Shown here piece after piece: positions 50,949 to 59,555 of a stretch of DNA of 64,000 bases (positions are counted from its first letter, which is position 1; each line of letters opens with the position of its first letter). Source of the DNA: Nonomuraea sp. PA05 (GTDB lineage Bacteria > Actinomycetota > Actinomycetes > Streptosporangiales > Streptosporangiaceae). The stretch lies in contig NZ_VSEY01000004.1 in NCBI RefSeq assembly GCF_008086045.1, positions 62,001 to 126,000 of the forward strand, given 5' to 3'. The position numbers and the translations under genes are program-made. Below the pieces are notes generated by a model. It did no database searches. It was given only the letters and a program-made list of their open reading frames with translations, and had not been told where the DNA came from.

Positions 50949-53285
50949 TCACTGGAACGAGATCGAGTCGATGGTGACGGTGCTGTTGCCGCCGTACCAG
51001 AAGCCCATGGCGAGCTGTCCGGGTGACGAGCGGTTGATGCCGTTGGCCGCCATCGGGATCCTGATGTCCTGGTAGGCAGTGGTGACGGCCGGGTGGCCGC
51101 CGCCGTCGAGCGTGTAGCCGGCCAGGGTCCTGGTCACGCCGCCGAGCGCCACGTGGAAGTGGCTCTGCTCGCCTCCGGCCGCGCCCCTGATCCGGATCAC
51201 GAGGTGGGTGTACGCGGACAGGCTCGTGTTGACGTCACTGCCGAACCAGCCGCAGTTGTCGTAGCGCAGGGCGAGCGCCCCGCCGGACACGACGCCCGAG
51301 CCGCCGCCGTTGAGGAAGCAGTTGCCGCCGGTCCACCTGCCCAGGTCGTTGCTCGCCGCCGACGGGTAGGCCGGGTCGCCGTCGAAGTCGTCGAGGACGA
51401 GCCCGGTGGACGACGCCGGAAGGGTGGTGACGGTGACGGGCGAGGAGGCCGCGGAGGTGTTGCCCGCGGCGTCGTAGGCCCGCACGGTGTAGGTGTAGGC
51501 GGTCGCGGCGCTCAGCCCGGTGTCGGTGAAGGAGGTCGTCGCCGAGGTGCCGACCTCCGTGGAGCCCCGGTAGACCCGGTAGCCGGTCACGCCGACGTTG
51601 TCGGTGGCGGCCGTCCAGGACAGGGAGACCGAGCCGGCCGTGCGGGACGGCGAGGTCAGCCCGGTGGGCGCGGACGGCGCGGTGGTGTCGGTGCCGCCGC
51701 CGGAGCCGACGGTGACAGGGCCGAGGGCGAGCCAGCCGTCGGCGCCCTGGGCGGCGTTGGCGAAGCGGAGCTTCTTGGCGTTCGCGGAGACGCTCTCCAG
51801 GGGGTTCTTCACCCGCAGCACCCACTGGTAGCCGCCGTTGGGCACGCCGGTGAGGTTCACGCCGGTCTGGAAGTACTGCGGGTAGCCGAAGTCGCGGTAG
51901 GTCGGGTCGGCGCCGACGCCCCAGTCGGGGAACGCGCGGATCTTGAGCGGCATGACCGTGCGCAGGTCCCAGGAGGTGTCGAAGGTCTTGACCACGGTGC
52001 CCGAGCCGTTCCTCAGCCCGAGGGTGAGCGTCCACGGGTAGTAGAACGGGGCGACGCCGTTGTTGCTGATCCGCACGCCGACGTTCGTGGCGCCGCTCGC
52101 GGTGTTCCGGTAGTAGGCGTTGTCGACGGTGAGGTCGTAGCCCATGAGCCGGACGGCGGCGGCGACGCCGGGGTCGCCTGCCGCGTAGTTCTGGCTCTGC
52201 TCGTTGATCTTCCAGGTGGTGTGCTCCAGCTCGATGCACGCCTTCATGTTGTCGACCTGGCCGGAGCCGCCGGGCCAGGACGCGAACGCCGACGACTGGA
52301 TCTCGGGCCTGACCTCGCCGCCCATCGACGCGGTGATCCACTTGTTCTCGGCGCCGACGTTCAGCGCCCGCTGGAGCTGCGAGTAGCTCGCGCCGCCGAG
52401 CGACTGCGGCAGCGTGACGCCCGACAGCGGCGAGCCTTCGCGGAAGCAGAAGGAGTCGTCGTGGTAGCCGATGTCCAGGCCGGTCGCCGCGCCCGCCGCC
52501 GAGTCGGGGTAGCGCGCCTCCAGCTTCGTCCGGTCGAAGGCGGCGTCGTAGGCCTGGAGGAGCTGCGCGGCGTGCGCGTCGGTCGGCATGTAGTTCGGGT
52601 AGGTGTCGCCGCTGGTGTCGGTGTCGTACGGCCAGGTGTGCCACTCGCCCCAGAGCCCGATCAGGCCCAGGTGGATGAAGCCGATCCGGGGGTCGCCGTC
52701 GTAGCGGGCGCCGAAGGCGGCGATGAAGTCGCTCAGCGCGTCCAGCAGGTACGGGCTGTCGTAATCGGGGCTGGTGGTGCCCCATCGGGTGTTGGTCCGG
52801 TAGGTGACGTGCCCGTCGAAGCAGCGCGGGATGGCGTTGGCGGGGTGGCTGCCGCTGCCGTCCGGGTACTCGATGTAGAACCGCACGGCGGCCTGGTTGC
52901 CGTACGAGGCGATCTCGTTCAGCGCGCTGTCGAGCACCGACCAGTTGATCTTCGAGCAGTCGGCCGGGTCGGTCATCACCTCGGACAGGCCGAAGTAGCT
53001 CCAGGTGAGGGAGTGCGGGTAGCCGGTGTTCTGGTCGCCGCCCGGCCAGTAGAAGCGGGCGAAGCCCTTGAGCGGGTTGTCCAGCGGGGCGGGCGCCGCC
53101 GTCAGCGGGTGCGCCTGGAGCGACGGGTCGGGCGAGGCGGGGGCCGTCGGCCGGGGCGGGACCCCGCCGGGGACGGGCGCGAGCGCCCAGGCCTGGGCGG
53201 CCGGGAGCAGGGCTACCGCGACGGCGGCCACGGCCGCTAAGACGGCCTGGCGAAGCCGGCGTGACGGCCGTACAGGGGCTGACAT
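50949..53285 (-). CDS. Secreted DUF4874/DUF4832-type protein with Fn3 and CBM-like domains
   Basis: A 778-residue exported modular protein. The signal peptide (MSAPVRPSRRLRQAVLAAVA..., cleavage near AQAWA) leads to a catalytic-like TIM-barrel region of the DUF4874/DUF4832 type (NPLKGFARFYWPGGD, AVRFYIEYPDG, GFIHLGLIGLWGEWHTW, KWITASMGGEVRPEI), a beta-sandwich DUF4832 part (~410-570), one Fn3 domain (~585-670; PSAPTGLTSPSRTAGSVSLS, NVGVTGYRVYRG) and a C-terminal carbohydrate-binding-like domain (LVLDDFDGD..., NCGWFGSD). It probably acts on an extracellular polysaccharide; the reaction is not known. ATG 53285 fits the signal peptide and follows GGAGG at an 11-base spacing. It diverges from a sugar transport operon. 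Confidence 0.82.
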   Translation of the reverse strand: MSAPVRPSRRLRQAVLAAVAAVAVALLPAAQAWALAPVPGGVPPRPTAPASPDPSLQAHPLTAAPAPLDNPLKGFARFYWPGGDQNTGYPHSLTWSYFGLSEVMTDPADCSKINWSVLDSALNEIASYGNQAAVRFYIEYPDGSGSHPANAIPRCFDGHVTYRTNTRWGTTSPDYDSPYLLDALSDFIAAFGARYDGDPRIGFIHLGLIGLWGEWHTWPYDTDTSGDTYPNYMPTDAHAAQLLQAYDAAFDRTKLEARYPDSAAGAATGLDIGYHDDSFCFREGSPLSGVTLPQSLGGASYSQLQRALNVGAENKWITASMGGEVRPEIQSSAFASWPGGSGQVDNMKACIELEHTTWKINEQSQNYAAGDPGVAAAVRLMGYDLTVDNAYYRNTASGATNVGVRISNNGVAPFYYPWTLTLGLRNGSGTVVKTFDTSWDLRTVMPLKIRAFPDWGVGADPTYRDFGYPQYFQTGVNLTGVPNGGYQWVLRVKNPLESVSANAKKLRFANAAQGADGWLALGPVTVGSGGGTDTTAPSAPTGLTSPSRTAGSVSLSWTAATDNVGVTGYRVYRGSTEVGTSATTSFTDTGLSAATAYTYTVRAYDAAGNTSAASSPVTVTTLPASSTGLVLDDFDGDPAYPSAASNDLGRWTGGNCFLNGGGSGVVSGGALALRYDNCGWFGSDVNTSLSAYTHLVIRIRGAAGGEQSHFHVALGGVTRTLAGYTLDGGGHPAVTTAYQDIRIPMAANGINRSSPGQLAMGFWYGGNSTVTIDSISFQ

Positions 53286-53407
53286 GGGTGAGAAACCTCC
53301 GGGATACGTGGCTGCGGGCGAGCCGCTGCGGCCCGCCACGCGGGGGTTGACGTGCGAAGGAAGGGCTCGGAGAGGGTGTGAGGCGCTCGTCAGATTATGA
53401 GGAGCTG

Positions 53408-53443
53408 TTGACAAACTTACGATGCCTCACATCATTATTCGGG
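53408..53443 (+). promoter_or_regulatory. Promoter/operator candidate for the sugar transport operon
   Basis: TTGACA (53408-53413) with AT-rich CATCATTATTC 16-27 bases later could supply -35 and -10 elements. The pair TTGACAA and CATCATTATTC recurs, with changed spacing, upstream of the ROK gene at 58301, so it may instead be a regulator target. Confidence 0.45.
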
Positions 53444-53491
53444 AGTCACCCCGTGGCAAGAGGGCAATTTCACCAAGCGCCGAGGACGATG

Positions 53492-54445
53492 ATGAGAACG
53501 ATGCGGACCGAGGAACGGTCGCAGGTCGCCGAGCCGCCGAGCCAACCCGGCGCCTCCCGGCGAAGACGGCCGCGGCCGCGTGACGATCGCCGGGCGGCCT
53601 GGCTCTTCCTGATCCCCGCCATCGCCGGCTTCGTGATCTTCTACGGCTACCCGACGGTGCGCGGCATCTGGTACTCGCTGACCGACTACAACCTGCTCAA
53701 CGACCCCGCCTTCGTCGGCGGGGAGAACTACGCCCAGCTCGTGCGCGACCCGCAGTTCTGGCGCTCGCTCGGGATCACCGTCTACTACGTCGTGATCAAC
53801 ATCGGCTCGCAGCTCTTGCTCGGGCTGCTGCTGGCCGCGCTCATGCACCGCCTCACCCGGTCGATGGCGCTGCGCGCGATGCTGCTGCTGCCGTGGCTGG
53901 TGCCGAACGTCACCGTCGCCCTGCTGTGGATCTGGCTGCTCGACGCCGACCTCGGCTTCGTCAACCACCTGCTGAAGGCGCTCGGCCTGGGCACGGTCGG
54001 CTTCTTCATCTCCCCCGACTGGGCCATCCCGACCATCGGCATGGTCAACACCTGGGCCTACACCGGCTACACCGCGCTCCTGCTCTACGCCGGCATGCTG
54101 CAGATCCCCACACACCTGTACGAGAGCGCAGCCCTCGACGGCGCGGGCGAGCTGCGCATGTTCCGCTCGGTCACCCTGCCGATGCTGCGGCCCGTCCTGG
54201 CCCTCGTGCTGGTCGTCTCGCTGATCGGCTCTTTCCAGATCTTCGACACGGTCGCCGTGGCCGCCGGCGGCGCGGGCGCGAGCAGCGCGATCAGGGTCAT
54301 CTACTACTTCATCTACCAGCAGGCCTTCCAGTACTTCCACATGGGTTACGCCTCGGCCGCGGCGCTGCTGCTCGCGCTCATCCTCGGCGTGCTCACGTTC
54401 GTGCAACTGCGGCTGCTGCGGGCGTCCCGCTCGGACCTGGCCTGA
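53492..54445 (+). CDS. Sugar ABC transporter permease (MalF/UgpA type)
   Basis: A 317-residue inner-membrane protein with six main helices: AWLFLIPAIAGFVIFYGY first, then SLGITVYYVVINIGSQLLL, ALRAMLLLPWLVPNVTVALL and others. The EAA loop YESAALDGAGELRMFRSVTLPMLRP contacts the ATPase. Start choice: ATG 53489, 53492 and 53501 are all in frame; 53492 has GAGG at 6 bases and is preferred. It is first in a permease-permease-binding protein-GH36-ROK operon. No ATPase is encoded, as is usual where a shared MsiK-type ATPase serves many sugar importers in actinomycetes. Confidence 0.92.
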   Translation: MRTMRTEERSQVAEPPSQPGASRRRRPRPRDDRRAAWLFLIPAIAGFVIFYGYPTVRGIWYSLTDYNLLNDPAFVGGENYAQLVRDPQFWRSLGITVYYVVINIGSQLLLGLLLAALMHRLTRSMALRAMLLLPWLVPNVTVALLWIWLLDADLGFVNHLLKALGLGTVGFFISPDWAIPTIGMVNTWAYTGYTALLLYAGMLQIPTHLYESAALDGAGELRMFRSVTLPMLRPVLALVLVVSLIGSFQIFDTVAVAAGGAGASSAIRVIYYFIYQQAFQYFHMGYASAAALLLALILGVLTFVQLRLLRASRSDLA

Positions 54446-54457
54446 GGAGGCGACACG

Positions 54458-55339
54458 ATGAAGCGCATCTCCGCTCTTGGCCGGGTACCGGCCTGGGCCG
54501 TCCTGGTCGTGGCACTCATGCTCACGATCTTCCCCTTCTACTGGATGGTCCGCACGGCCCTCACCCCGGCCGCCGACCTCTACACCGACAGCGGCGCCCT
54601 GTTCCCCAGCAACCCGACCCTGGTGAACTTCCAGCGCATCCTCGGGCTCACCAGCCAGGAGGAGGCGCGCGCGGCGGGCGGATCCGGCGCGCAGATCGAC
54701 TTCGCCCGCTACCTGCTCAACTCGATCGTCTACAGCGGCCTGATCGCGGTCCTGCAGACGTTCTTCTGCGCGATGGCCGGTTACGCGTTCGCCCGGCTCC
54801 GCTTCCCCGGCCGCGAGCTGGTCTTCGGCATCATGATCGCCGCGCTGATGGTGCCGCCGATCTTCACGCTGCTGCCCAACTTCGTGCTGATCAAGAACCT
54901 CGACTGGGTCAACACCTTCGCCGGGATGGTGGCCCCGTCGATCCTGATGACCCCGTTCGCGGTCTTCTTCCTCCGGCAGTTCTTCCTGTCCATCCCCCGG
55001 GACGTGGAGGAGGCGGCCCGGCTGGACGGCAACGGCGCGTGGGGCGTGTTCTGGCGCATCGTGCTGCCGATGAGCCGGGGCCCGCTGATCACCATCGGGC
55101 TCACCACCACGGTGTGGGCCTGGAAGGACTACCTGTGGCCGCTGCTGGTCGGGCGCGAGGAGGAGACGCGCCTGCTCACCGTGGCACTCGGCGTCTTCCT
55201 CCAGCAGTCGCCCAACACCCGCCCCGACTGGACCGGACTCATGGCCGGCTCCACCCTCTCGGTGCTCCCTGTCCTGCTCCTGCTGATCTTCCTCGGCAGG
55301 CGGCTGGTGCAGTCACTCAACTTCTCCGGAATCAAATAA
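54458..55339 (+). CDS. Sugar ABC transporter permease (MalG/UgpE type)
   Basis: A 293-residue inner-membrane permease. The first helix is AWAVLVVALMLTIFPFYWMV. The middle carries FAMAGYAFARLRFPGREL-like sequence (CAMAGYAFARLRFPGRELVF), and the EAA loop is VEEAARLDGNGAWGVFWRIVLPMSRG. The C-terminal helix precedes GRRLVQSLNFSGIK, the usual end of MalG-type permeases. ATG 54458 follows GAGGAGGCGAC, 12 bases after the partner's stop. An extra soluble loop around residues 63-80 (SQEEARAAGGSGAQID) is longer than in most relatives. Confidence 0.93.
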   Translation: MKRISALGRVPAWAVLVVALMLTIFPFYWMVRTALTPAADLYTDSGALFPSNPTLVNFQRILGLTSQEEARAAGGSGAQIDFARYLLNSIVYSGLIAVLQTFFCAMAGYAFARLRFPGRELVFGIMIAALMVPPIFTLLPNFVLIKNLDWVNTFAGMVAPSILMTPFAVFFLRQFFLSIPRDVEEAARLDGNGAWGVFWRIVLPMSRGPLITIGLTTTVWAWKDYLWPLLVGREEETRLLTVALGVFLQQSPNTRPDWTGLMAGSTLSVLPVLLLLIFLGRRLVQSLNFSGIK

Positions 55340-55358
55340 CCCCCCTGAAAGAGGCATC

Positions 55359-56723
55359 ATGAACACCACCAAGCGGGCAGGCATGGCGCTGCTGTCGCTG
55401 GCTCTGGCCGGCACGCTCGCCGCCTGCGGCTCCGGCGGCGGCGAGTCACAGGGCGACGCGGCAGGCGGCAAGGTCACCATCGACTACTGGCTCTGGGACG
55501 ACAAGCAGCTCCCGGCGTACCAGGCCTGCGCCGACGCCTTCCAGAAGGCCAACCCGGACGTCAGCGTCAAGATCACGCAGACGGCGTGGGCGCAGTACTG
55601 GCAGAACCTCACCACCCAGCTCGCCGCCGGCCAGGCCCCCGACGTGTGGACCGACCACGGCTCCTACTACCCGCAGTTCGTCAGCAGCGGCCAGATCATG
55701 GACATCCAGCCGTTCGTGACCCGCGACAAGGTGGACCTCGCGCAGTACCAGGACGGCCTGGCCGACCTGTGGGTCAAGGACGGCAAGCGGTACGGCCTGC
55801 CCAAGGACTGGGACACCGTCGCGCTCGTCTACAACACCACGATGCTGGAGGAGCAGAAGGTCAAGCCCGAGGAGATGGCCGACCTCACCTGGAACCCCAC
55901 TGACGGCGGCACGCTCCAGCAGGTCATCGCCAAGCTCACGGTGGACGAGAACGGGCACAACGGCCTCGACCCGGCCTTCGACAAGTCCAAGGTCAAGGTG
56001 TACGGCTTCCTGCCCGAGTGGGCCGACGGCGCCCAGGGCCAGAACGGCTGGGGCGACCTGGCCGTGGCCAACGGCTGGACCTACCTGGACAAGAACCCGT
56101 GGGGCACCCAGTACAAGTACGACGACCCCAAGCTCGCCCAGGTCATCGACTGGTACAAGCAGCTCGTCGACAAGGGCTACGCGCCCAAGTTCGACAAGCA
56201 GTCCACGCTGGGCAGGGACGCGGTGCTGAACGCGGGCAAGGGCGCGATGTCCTTCGCCGGCTCGTGGACGATCAGCACCTTCCTCGGCCCCGACGCCGAG
56301 CAGAAGTTCGCGTTCGCCGCGATGCCCCTCGGCCCGGCCGGCACCCGCAAGACCGCCATCAACGGCCTGTCCGACGCCATCTTCGCGGGCACGGAGCACA
56401 AGGAAGAGGCGTGGAAGTGGGTGAAGTACCTCGGCTCCGCCGACTGCCAGAACGTCGTCGCGGACAACGCCGTCGTCTTCCCCGCGATCAAGACGGCCAG
56501 TGAGAAGGCCGCGGCGGCCCACGAGGCCAAGGGGCATGACGTGCAGGCCTACCTCGACCCGACGAAGACTCAGGGCAGCACGTTCCTGCTGCCCATCACC
56601 GACCACGGCAACGAGATCAACACGATCGTGCAGGACGCCATCCAGTCGATCATCCTCGGCCAGATCGGCGCCGCCGAAGGGCTGAAGAAGGCCAACGACC
56701 AGGTCAACGCGCTGTTCACCTGA
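55359..56723 (+). CDS. Sugar-binding lipoprotein of an ABC importer (SBP_bac_1)
   Basis: A 454-residue binding protein. The signal peptide ends in the lipobox LAAC (Cys ~23), followed by a Gly/Ser linker. The body matches cluster B carbohydrate binders: VTIDYWLWDDKQLPAYQACADAF at the start, APDVWTDHG, YGLPKDWDTVALVYNTTML, KGAMSFAGSWTIS and GTEHKEEAWKWVKYLGS (phrases listed separately). Many Trp/Tyr residues suit stacking on sugar rings. ATG 55359 has GAAAGAGG ahead. With the GH36 enzyme next, a galactoside is the likely ligand (inference). Confidence 0.93.
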   Translation: MNTTKRAGMALLSLALAGTLAACGSGGGESQGDAAGGKVTIDYWLWDDKQLPAYQACADAFQKANPDVSVKITQTAWAQYWQNLTTQLAAGQAPDVWTDHGSYYPQFVSSGQIMDIQPFVTRDKVDLAQYQDGLADLWVKDGKRYGLPKDWDTVALVYNTTMLEEQKVKPEEMADLTWNPTDGGTLQQVIAKLTVDENGHNGLDPAFDKSKVKVYGFLPEWADGAQGQNGWGDLAVANGWTYLDKNPWGTQYKYDDPKLAQVIDWYKQLVDKGYAPKFDKQSTLGRDAVLNAGKGAMSFAGSWTISTFLGPDAEQKFAFAAMPLGPAGTRKTAINGLSDAIFAGTEHKEEAWKWVKYLGSADCQNVVADNAVVFPAIKTASEKAAAAHEAKGHDVQAYLDPTKTQGSTFLLPITDHGNEINTIVQDAIQSIILGQIGAAEGLKKANDQVNALFT

Positions 56724-56752
56724 TCGACCGACTCACAGAGAAAAGGAGCATC

Positions 56753-58249
56753 ATGCCGCTGCTCGTCGAGCTGGCAGGCCGTACCGTAGCCCTTGAGCCG
56801 ACCGGCTCCGAGCCACTCCAGCAGATCGAGGGCGGGGTCGTCCTGCCGCCGGGCCGCGTGGCCGTGCTGCACGGCCTCGGCGACGCGCTGTTCTACCGGC
56901 ACGGGCAGAACTCGTGGAGCCCGTGCGGGTGGCGGCGGCTGTCCGAGCCGCCGCTGCGCATCGCCGACCCGCGGCGCCGCATCACCGCGGACGACCCCGT
57001 CTGGGACGATCCGGCCCGCCACCACTCCTCGGCGGTCGCCGCGCTGCAGGGCGACGACGGGCGGGTCCTGCTGCTCGGCGCGCTCGGCATCGGCACCCCC
57101 CGGCTGACGGCCGACCGCGACACGCTCGCCGGCTGGTACGAGGACGACGGGGCGCCGTGGTTCCTCGCCTACGGCGAAGAGGAGGAGGTCTTCGGCGCCT
57201 ACACCCGCGCGCTGGCCGGCCGCCTGGGCACCGGCGCGCGGCGCGCGGGCAACGTCTGGTGCAGCTGGTACGCCTACTACGAGGGCATCACCGAGCCGGG
57301 CCTGGCCAAGGACATCGACGCGCTGAACGGGCTGCCCTTCGACGTGCTGCAGGTGGACGACGGCTGGGAGGAGATGGTCGGCGACTGGGAGCCGAACGCC
57401 AAGTTCCCGTCCGGGATGCGCGCGCTGGCCGACCGGATCGCCGGCGCCGGGATGACGCCGGGGCTGTGGCTGGCCCCGTTCATTGTGCTGCCGGGCTCAC
57501 GTACCGCTCGCGAGCACCCCGAGCTGCTGCTGCGCGACGAGCACGGCGAACCCGTGATCGCGGGGCACAACTGGGGCACCGGCTACTGGGCGCTGGATCT
57601 GTCCAAGCCTGAGGCGCTCGGCCACGTGGAGCGGCTCATCCACCGGGTCGTGCACGAGTGGGGCTTCCGCTACCTGAAGCTCGACTTCATCAACGCGGGC
57701 GCCGCGCCCGGCGTGCGGCAGGGTGGCCTCGGCCGCGAGCGGGCCTACCGCGAGGCGCTCGAACTGATCAGGCGGACGGCCGGCGAGGACGTGTACCTGC
57801 TGGGCAGCGGCGCGATCCTGCTGCCCTCGCTGGGCCTGCTCGACGGGCTGCGCAGCGGCCCCGACGTGGCGCCGATGTGGCAGAACTACGCCAGCGACGA
57901 CCCGTCAGACGCGATGGCGCGCAACGCCGTCGTCAACACGCTGCACCGGCTCTGGCACGCGCCGCTGGCCGAGGTGGACCCGGACGTCGTGTACTTCCGC
58001 AGCCGCCTCAACCTGCTCAGCGACCAGCAGCTCGACTGGCTGCGGGATCTGGCCACGGTGTGCGGCTTCCGCGCCTTGTCCGACCCGCCCGGGTGGCTGC
58101 GGGCGGAGGAGCTGGCGGACATGACGGCGTACCTGTCGGCCAGGCCTGCCGTGGTGCGCAAGGGCCGGTACGTGTTCGCCATCGACGGCCGGGAGGTGGA
58201 CTTCGGCCCGGCCGTCGCTCCTGACGGGCAGTGGTATCCGATCTCCTGA
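56753..58249 (+). CDS. GH36-type alpha-galactosidase-like glycoside hydrolase
   Basis: A 498-residue cytosolic glycosidase of clan GH-D (GH36/GH31-like). The barrel motifs are LQVDDGWEEMVGDW, GLWLAPF, then FRYLKLDFIN with the expected nucleophile Asp311, and LRSGPDVAPMW with acid/base Asp371. The N-terminal beta-sandwich is short, and the total length is below the ~700 residues of classic GH36 enzymes. A retaining alpha-galactosidase acting on oligosaccharides imported by the upstream transporter is the simplest reading. There is no signal peptide. ATG 56753 has AAAAGGAG ahead. Confidence 0.88.
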   Translation: MPLLVELAGRTVALEPTGSEPLQQIEGGVVLPPGRVAVLHGLGDALFYRHGQNSWSPCGWRRLSEPPLRIADPRRRITADDPVWDDPARHHSSAVAALQGDDGRVLLLGALGIGTPRLTADRDTLAGWYEDDGAPWFLAYGEEEEVFGAYTRALAGRLGTGARRAGNVWCSWYAYYEGITEPGLAKDIDALNGLPFDVLQVDDGWEEMVGDWEPNAKFPSGMRALADRIAGAGMTPGLWLAPFIVLPGSRTAREHPELLLRDEHGEPVIAGHNWGTGYWALDLSKPEALGHVERLIHRVVHEWGFRYLKLDFINAGAAPGVRQGGLGRERAYREALELIRRTAGEDVYLLGSGAILLPSLGLLDGLRSGPDVAPMWQNYASDDPSDAMARNAVVNTLHRLWHAPLAEVDPDVVYFRSRLNLLSDQQLDWLRDLATVCGFRALSDPPGWLRAEELADMTAYLSARPAVVRKGRYVFAIDGREVDFGPAVAPDGQWYPIS

Positions 58250-58263
58250 GGTCGCACTACTCT

Positions 58264-58290
58264 TTTGTCAAGAGCGCATCGTTATTCAGG
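58264..58290 (+). promoter_or_regulatory. TTGTCAA / CATCGTTATTC motif before the ROK gene
   Basis: TTGTCAA (58265-58271) is followed 5 bases later by CATCGTTATTC. The same two elements (TTGACAA and CATCATTATTC) occur before the transport operon with a 15-base gap, a difference of 10 bases. This suggests a common regulator, probably the ROK protein. Confidence 0.4.
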
Positions 58291-58300
58291 GGGTGCCACG

Positions 58301-59467
58301 GTGACCGAGCAGGTCACGACCGGGACGGACGTCAACCGGATGCGGGAGCTCAACGCGCTCAGCATCGTCAGGGCGCTGCGGGGCAACCCGCCGTCCACCG
58401 TCACGGAGCTGGCCACCCGCACCGGGCTGTCCCGGCCGGGGACGGACGTCATCGTGCAGGGCCTGGTCGCCGACGGCTGGCTCACCGTGGTGGAGCCCGA
58501 CGGCAGCAGCGTCGTCGGGCGCCCCGCCCGCCGCTACCGGTTCAACGCCGGCGCCGGCCACGTGGTCGGCGTGGACGTCGGCGCCCACAAGGTGCTGGCG
58601 ATGCTCGCCGACCTCGACGGCACGGTCGCCGCGACCAGCCGGCTGCCGGTCGATCCCGGCGCCGACCCGGCGGCGCGGCTGGCCGTGGTGGACGCGGCGG
58701 TGGACGAGTGCATGGCGGCGGCCGGCCTGAGCCCGGGAGACATCTGGGCGATCAGTGTCGGGGTGACGGGGCCGGTCGACGCCAGCGGCCGCACCGCCCT
58801 GTTCACCCCGCTGCCCGGCTGGGCCAGCGTGAGCCTGGCCGAGCACCTGGCGGCCCGCTTCTCCTGCCCCGTCCAGGTGGAGAACGACTGCAAGCTGGCC
58901 GCGCTCGCCGAGCGGTGGCAGGGGGCTGCGCGCGACGCCGACGACATCGTCTACGTGCTGGCGGGCATGCGCGTCGGCGCCGGCCTGATCATCGACGGCA
59001 CGCTGCGGCGCGGCTACGGCGGCGCGGCGGGCGAGATCGGCGCGCTGCCCGCCGTCCGCTGGCTCACCGCGCCCCGCCACCTGGAGAGCTGCGCCAGCCT
59101 GCCGCCGGGCATCGACACCGACGACGCGGCCGCCTGGGTGTTCAACGCGGCCCGCTCCGGCGACAAGACGGCCAGGACGGCCGTGCGCCGCTTCACCCGC
59201 GACCTCGCCGTGGGCACCGCCGCCCTGGTGCTCGCCCTCGACCCGCAGATGGTCGTGCTCGGCGGGGGCTTCTCCCGCTCCGCCGACCTCATGCTCGACC
59301 AGCTCGCCCGCGAGCTGGGGCGCATCTGCCTGCGCGTTCCCGAGATCAGGGCCTCCACGCTGGGGGCCGAGAGCGTCGCGCTGGGCGCGCTGCGGCTGGC
59401 GATCGACGAGGTGGACGCGCGCCTGTTCGAGGCGGGCCTGCCCGCGCCGGTGGCGCCGCGCGCCTGA
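58301..59467 (+). CDS. ROK-family regulator lacking the zinc motif
   Basis: A 388-residue regulator with a winged helix (LSIVRALRGNPPSTVTELAT, GLSRPGTDVIVQGLVADGWL) and a ROK domain (HVVGVDVGAHKVLAMLADLD, VENDCKLAALAERW with the kinase-type Asp, LALDPQMVVLGGGFS). The usual ROK zinc signature CxCGxxGCxE is missing; the region reads RHLESCASLPPG. It lies at the end of the galactoside-type operon and probably represses it. GTG 58301 follows AGGGGG and matches the N-terminal helix. A motif shared with the operon's own upstream region lies just before the start. Confidence 0.88.
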   Translation: MTEQVTTGTDVNRMRELNALSIVRALRGNPPSTVTELATRTGLSRPGTDVIVQGLVADGWLTVVEPDGSSVVGRPARRYRFNAGAGHVVGVDVGAHKVLAMLADLDGTVAATSRLPVDPGADPAARLAVVDAAVDECMAAAGLSPGDIWAISVGVTGPVDASGRTALFTPLPGWASVSLAEHLAARFSCPVQVENDCKLAALAERWQGAARDADDIVYVLAGMRVGAGLIIDGTLRRGYGGAAGEIGALPAVRWLTAPRHLESCASLPPGIDTDDAAAWVFNAARSGDKTARTAVRRFTRDLAVGTAALVLALDPQMVVLGGGFSRSADLMLDQLARELGRICLRVPEIRASTLGAESVALGALRLAIDEVDARLFEAGLPAPVAPRA

Positions 59468-59485
59468 ACCCCTGGAGGCCCAGGG

Positions 59486-59519
59486 CCAGGCGTGTACGCT
59501 TTAGAGCGAAACAGCCTGG
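59486..59519. promoter_or_regulatory. 34-bp interrupted palindrome upstream of clpX-like gene
   Basis: CCAGG (59486-59490) and CCTGG (59515-59519) share one centre of symmetry with CGCT-TTAG-AGCG (59497-59508). It lies about 40-70 bases before the ClpX-type gene. CGC-N6-GCG is close to, but one base longer than, the ClgR-type spacing, so a ClgR site is only a suggestion. Confidence 0.4.
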
Positions 59520-59555
59520 AAACATCACTCCTGCCCCCCTCTGGAGCGACTGCGA

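Noticed and set aside
59494..59512. ClgR binding site
   Set aside because: The spacing between CGC and GCG is 6 bases instead of 5, so it was listed only as a palindrome.
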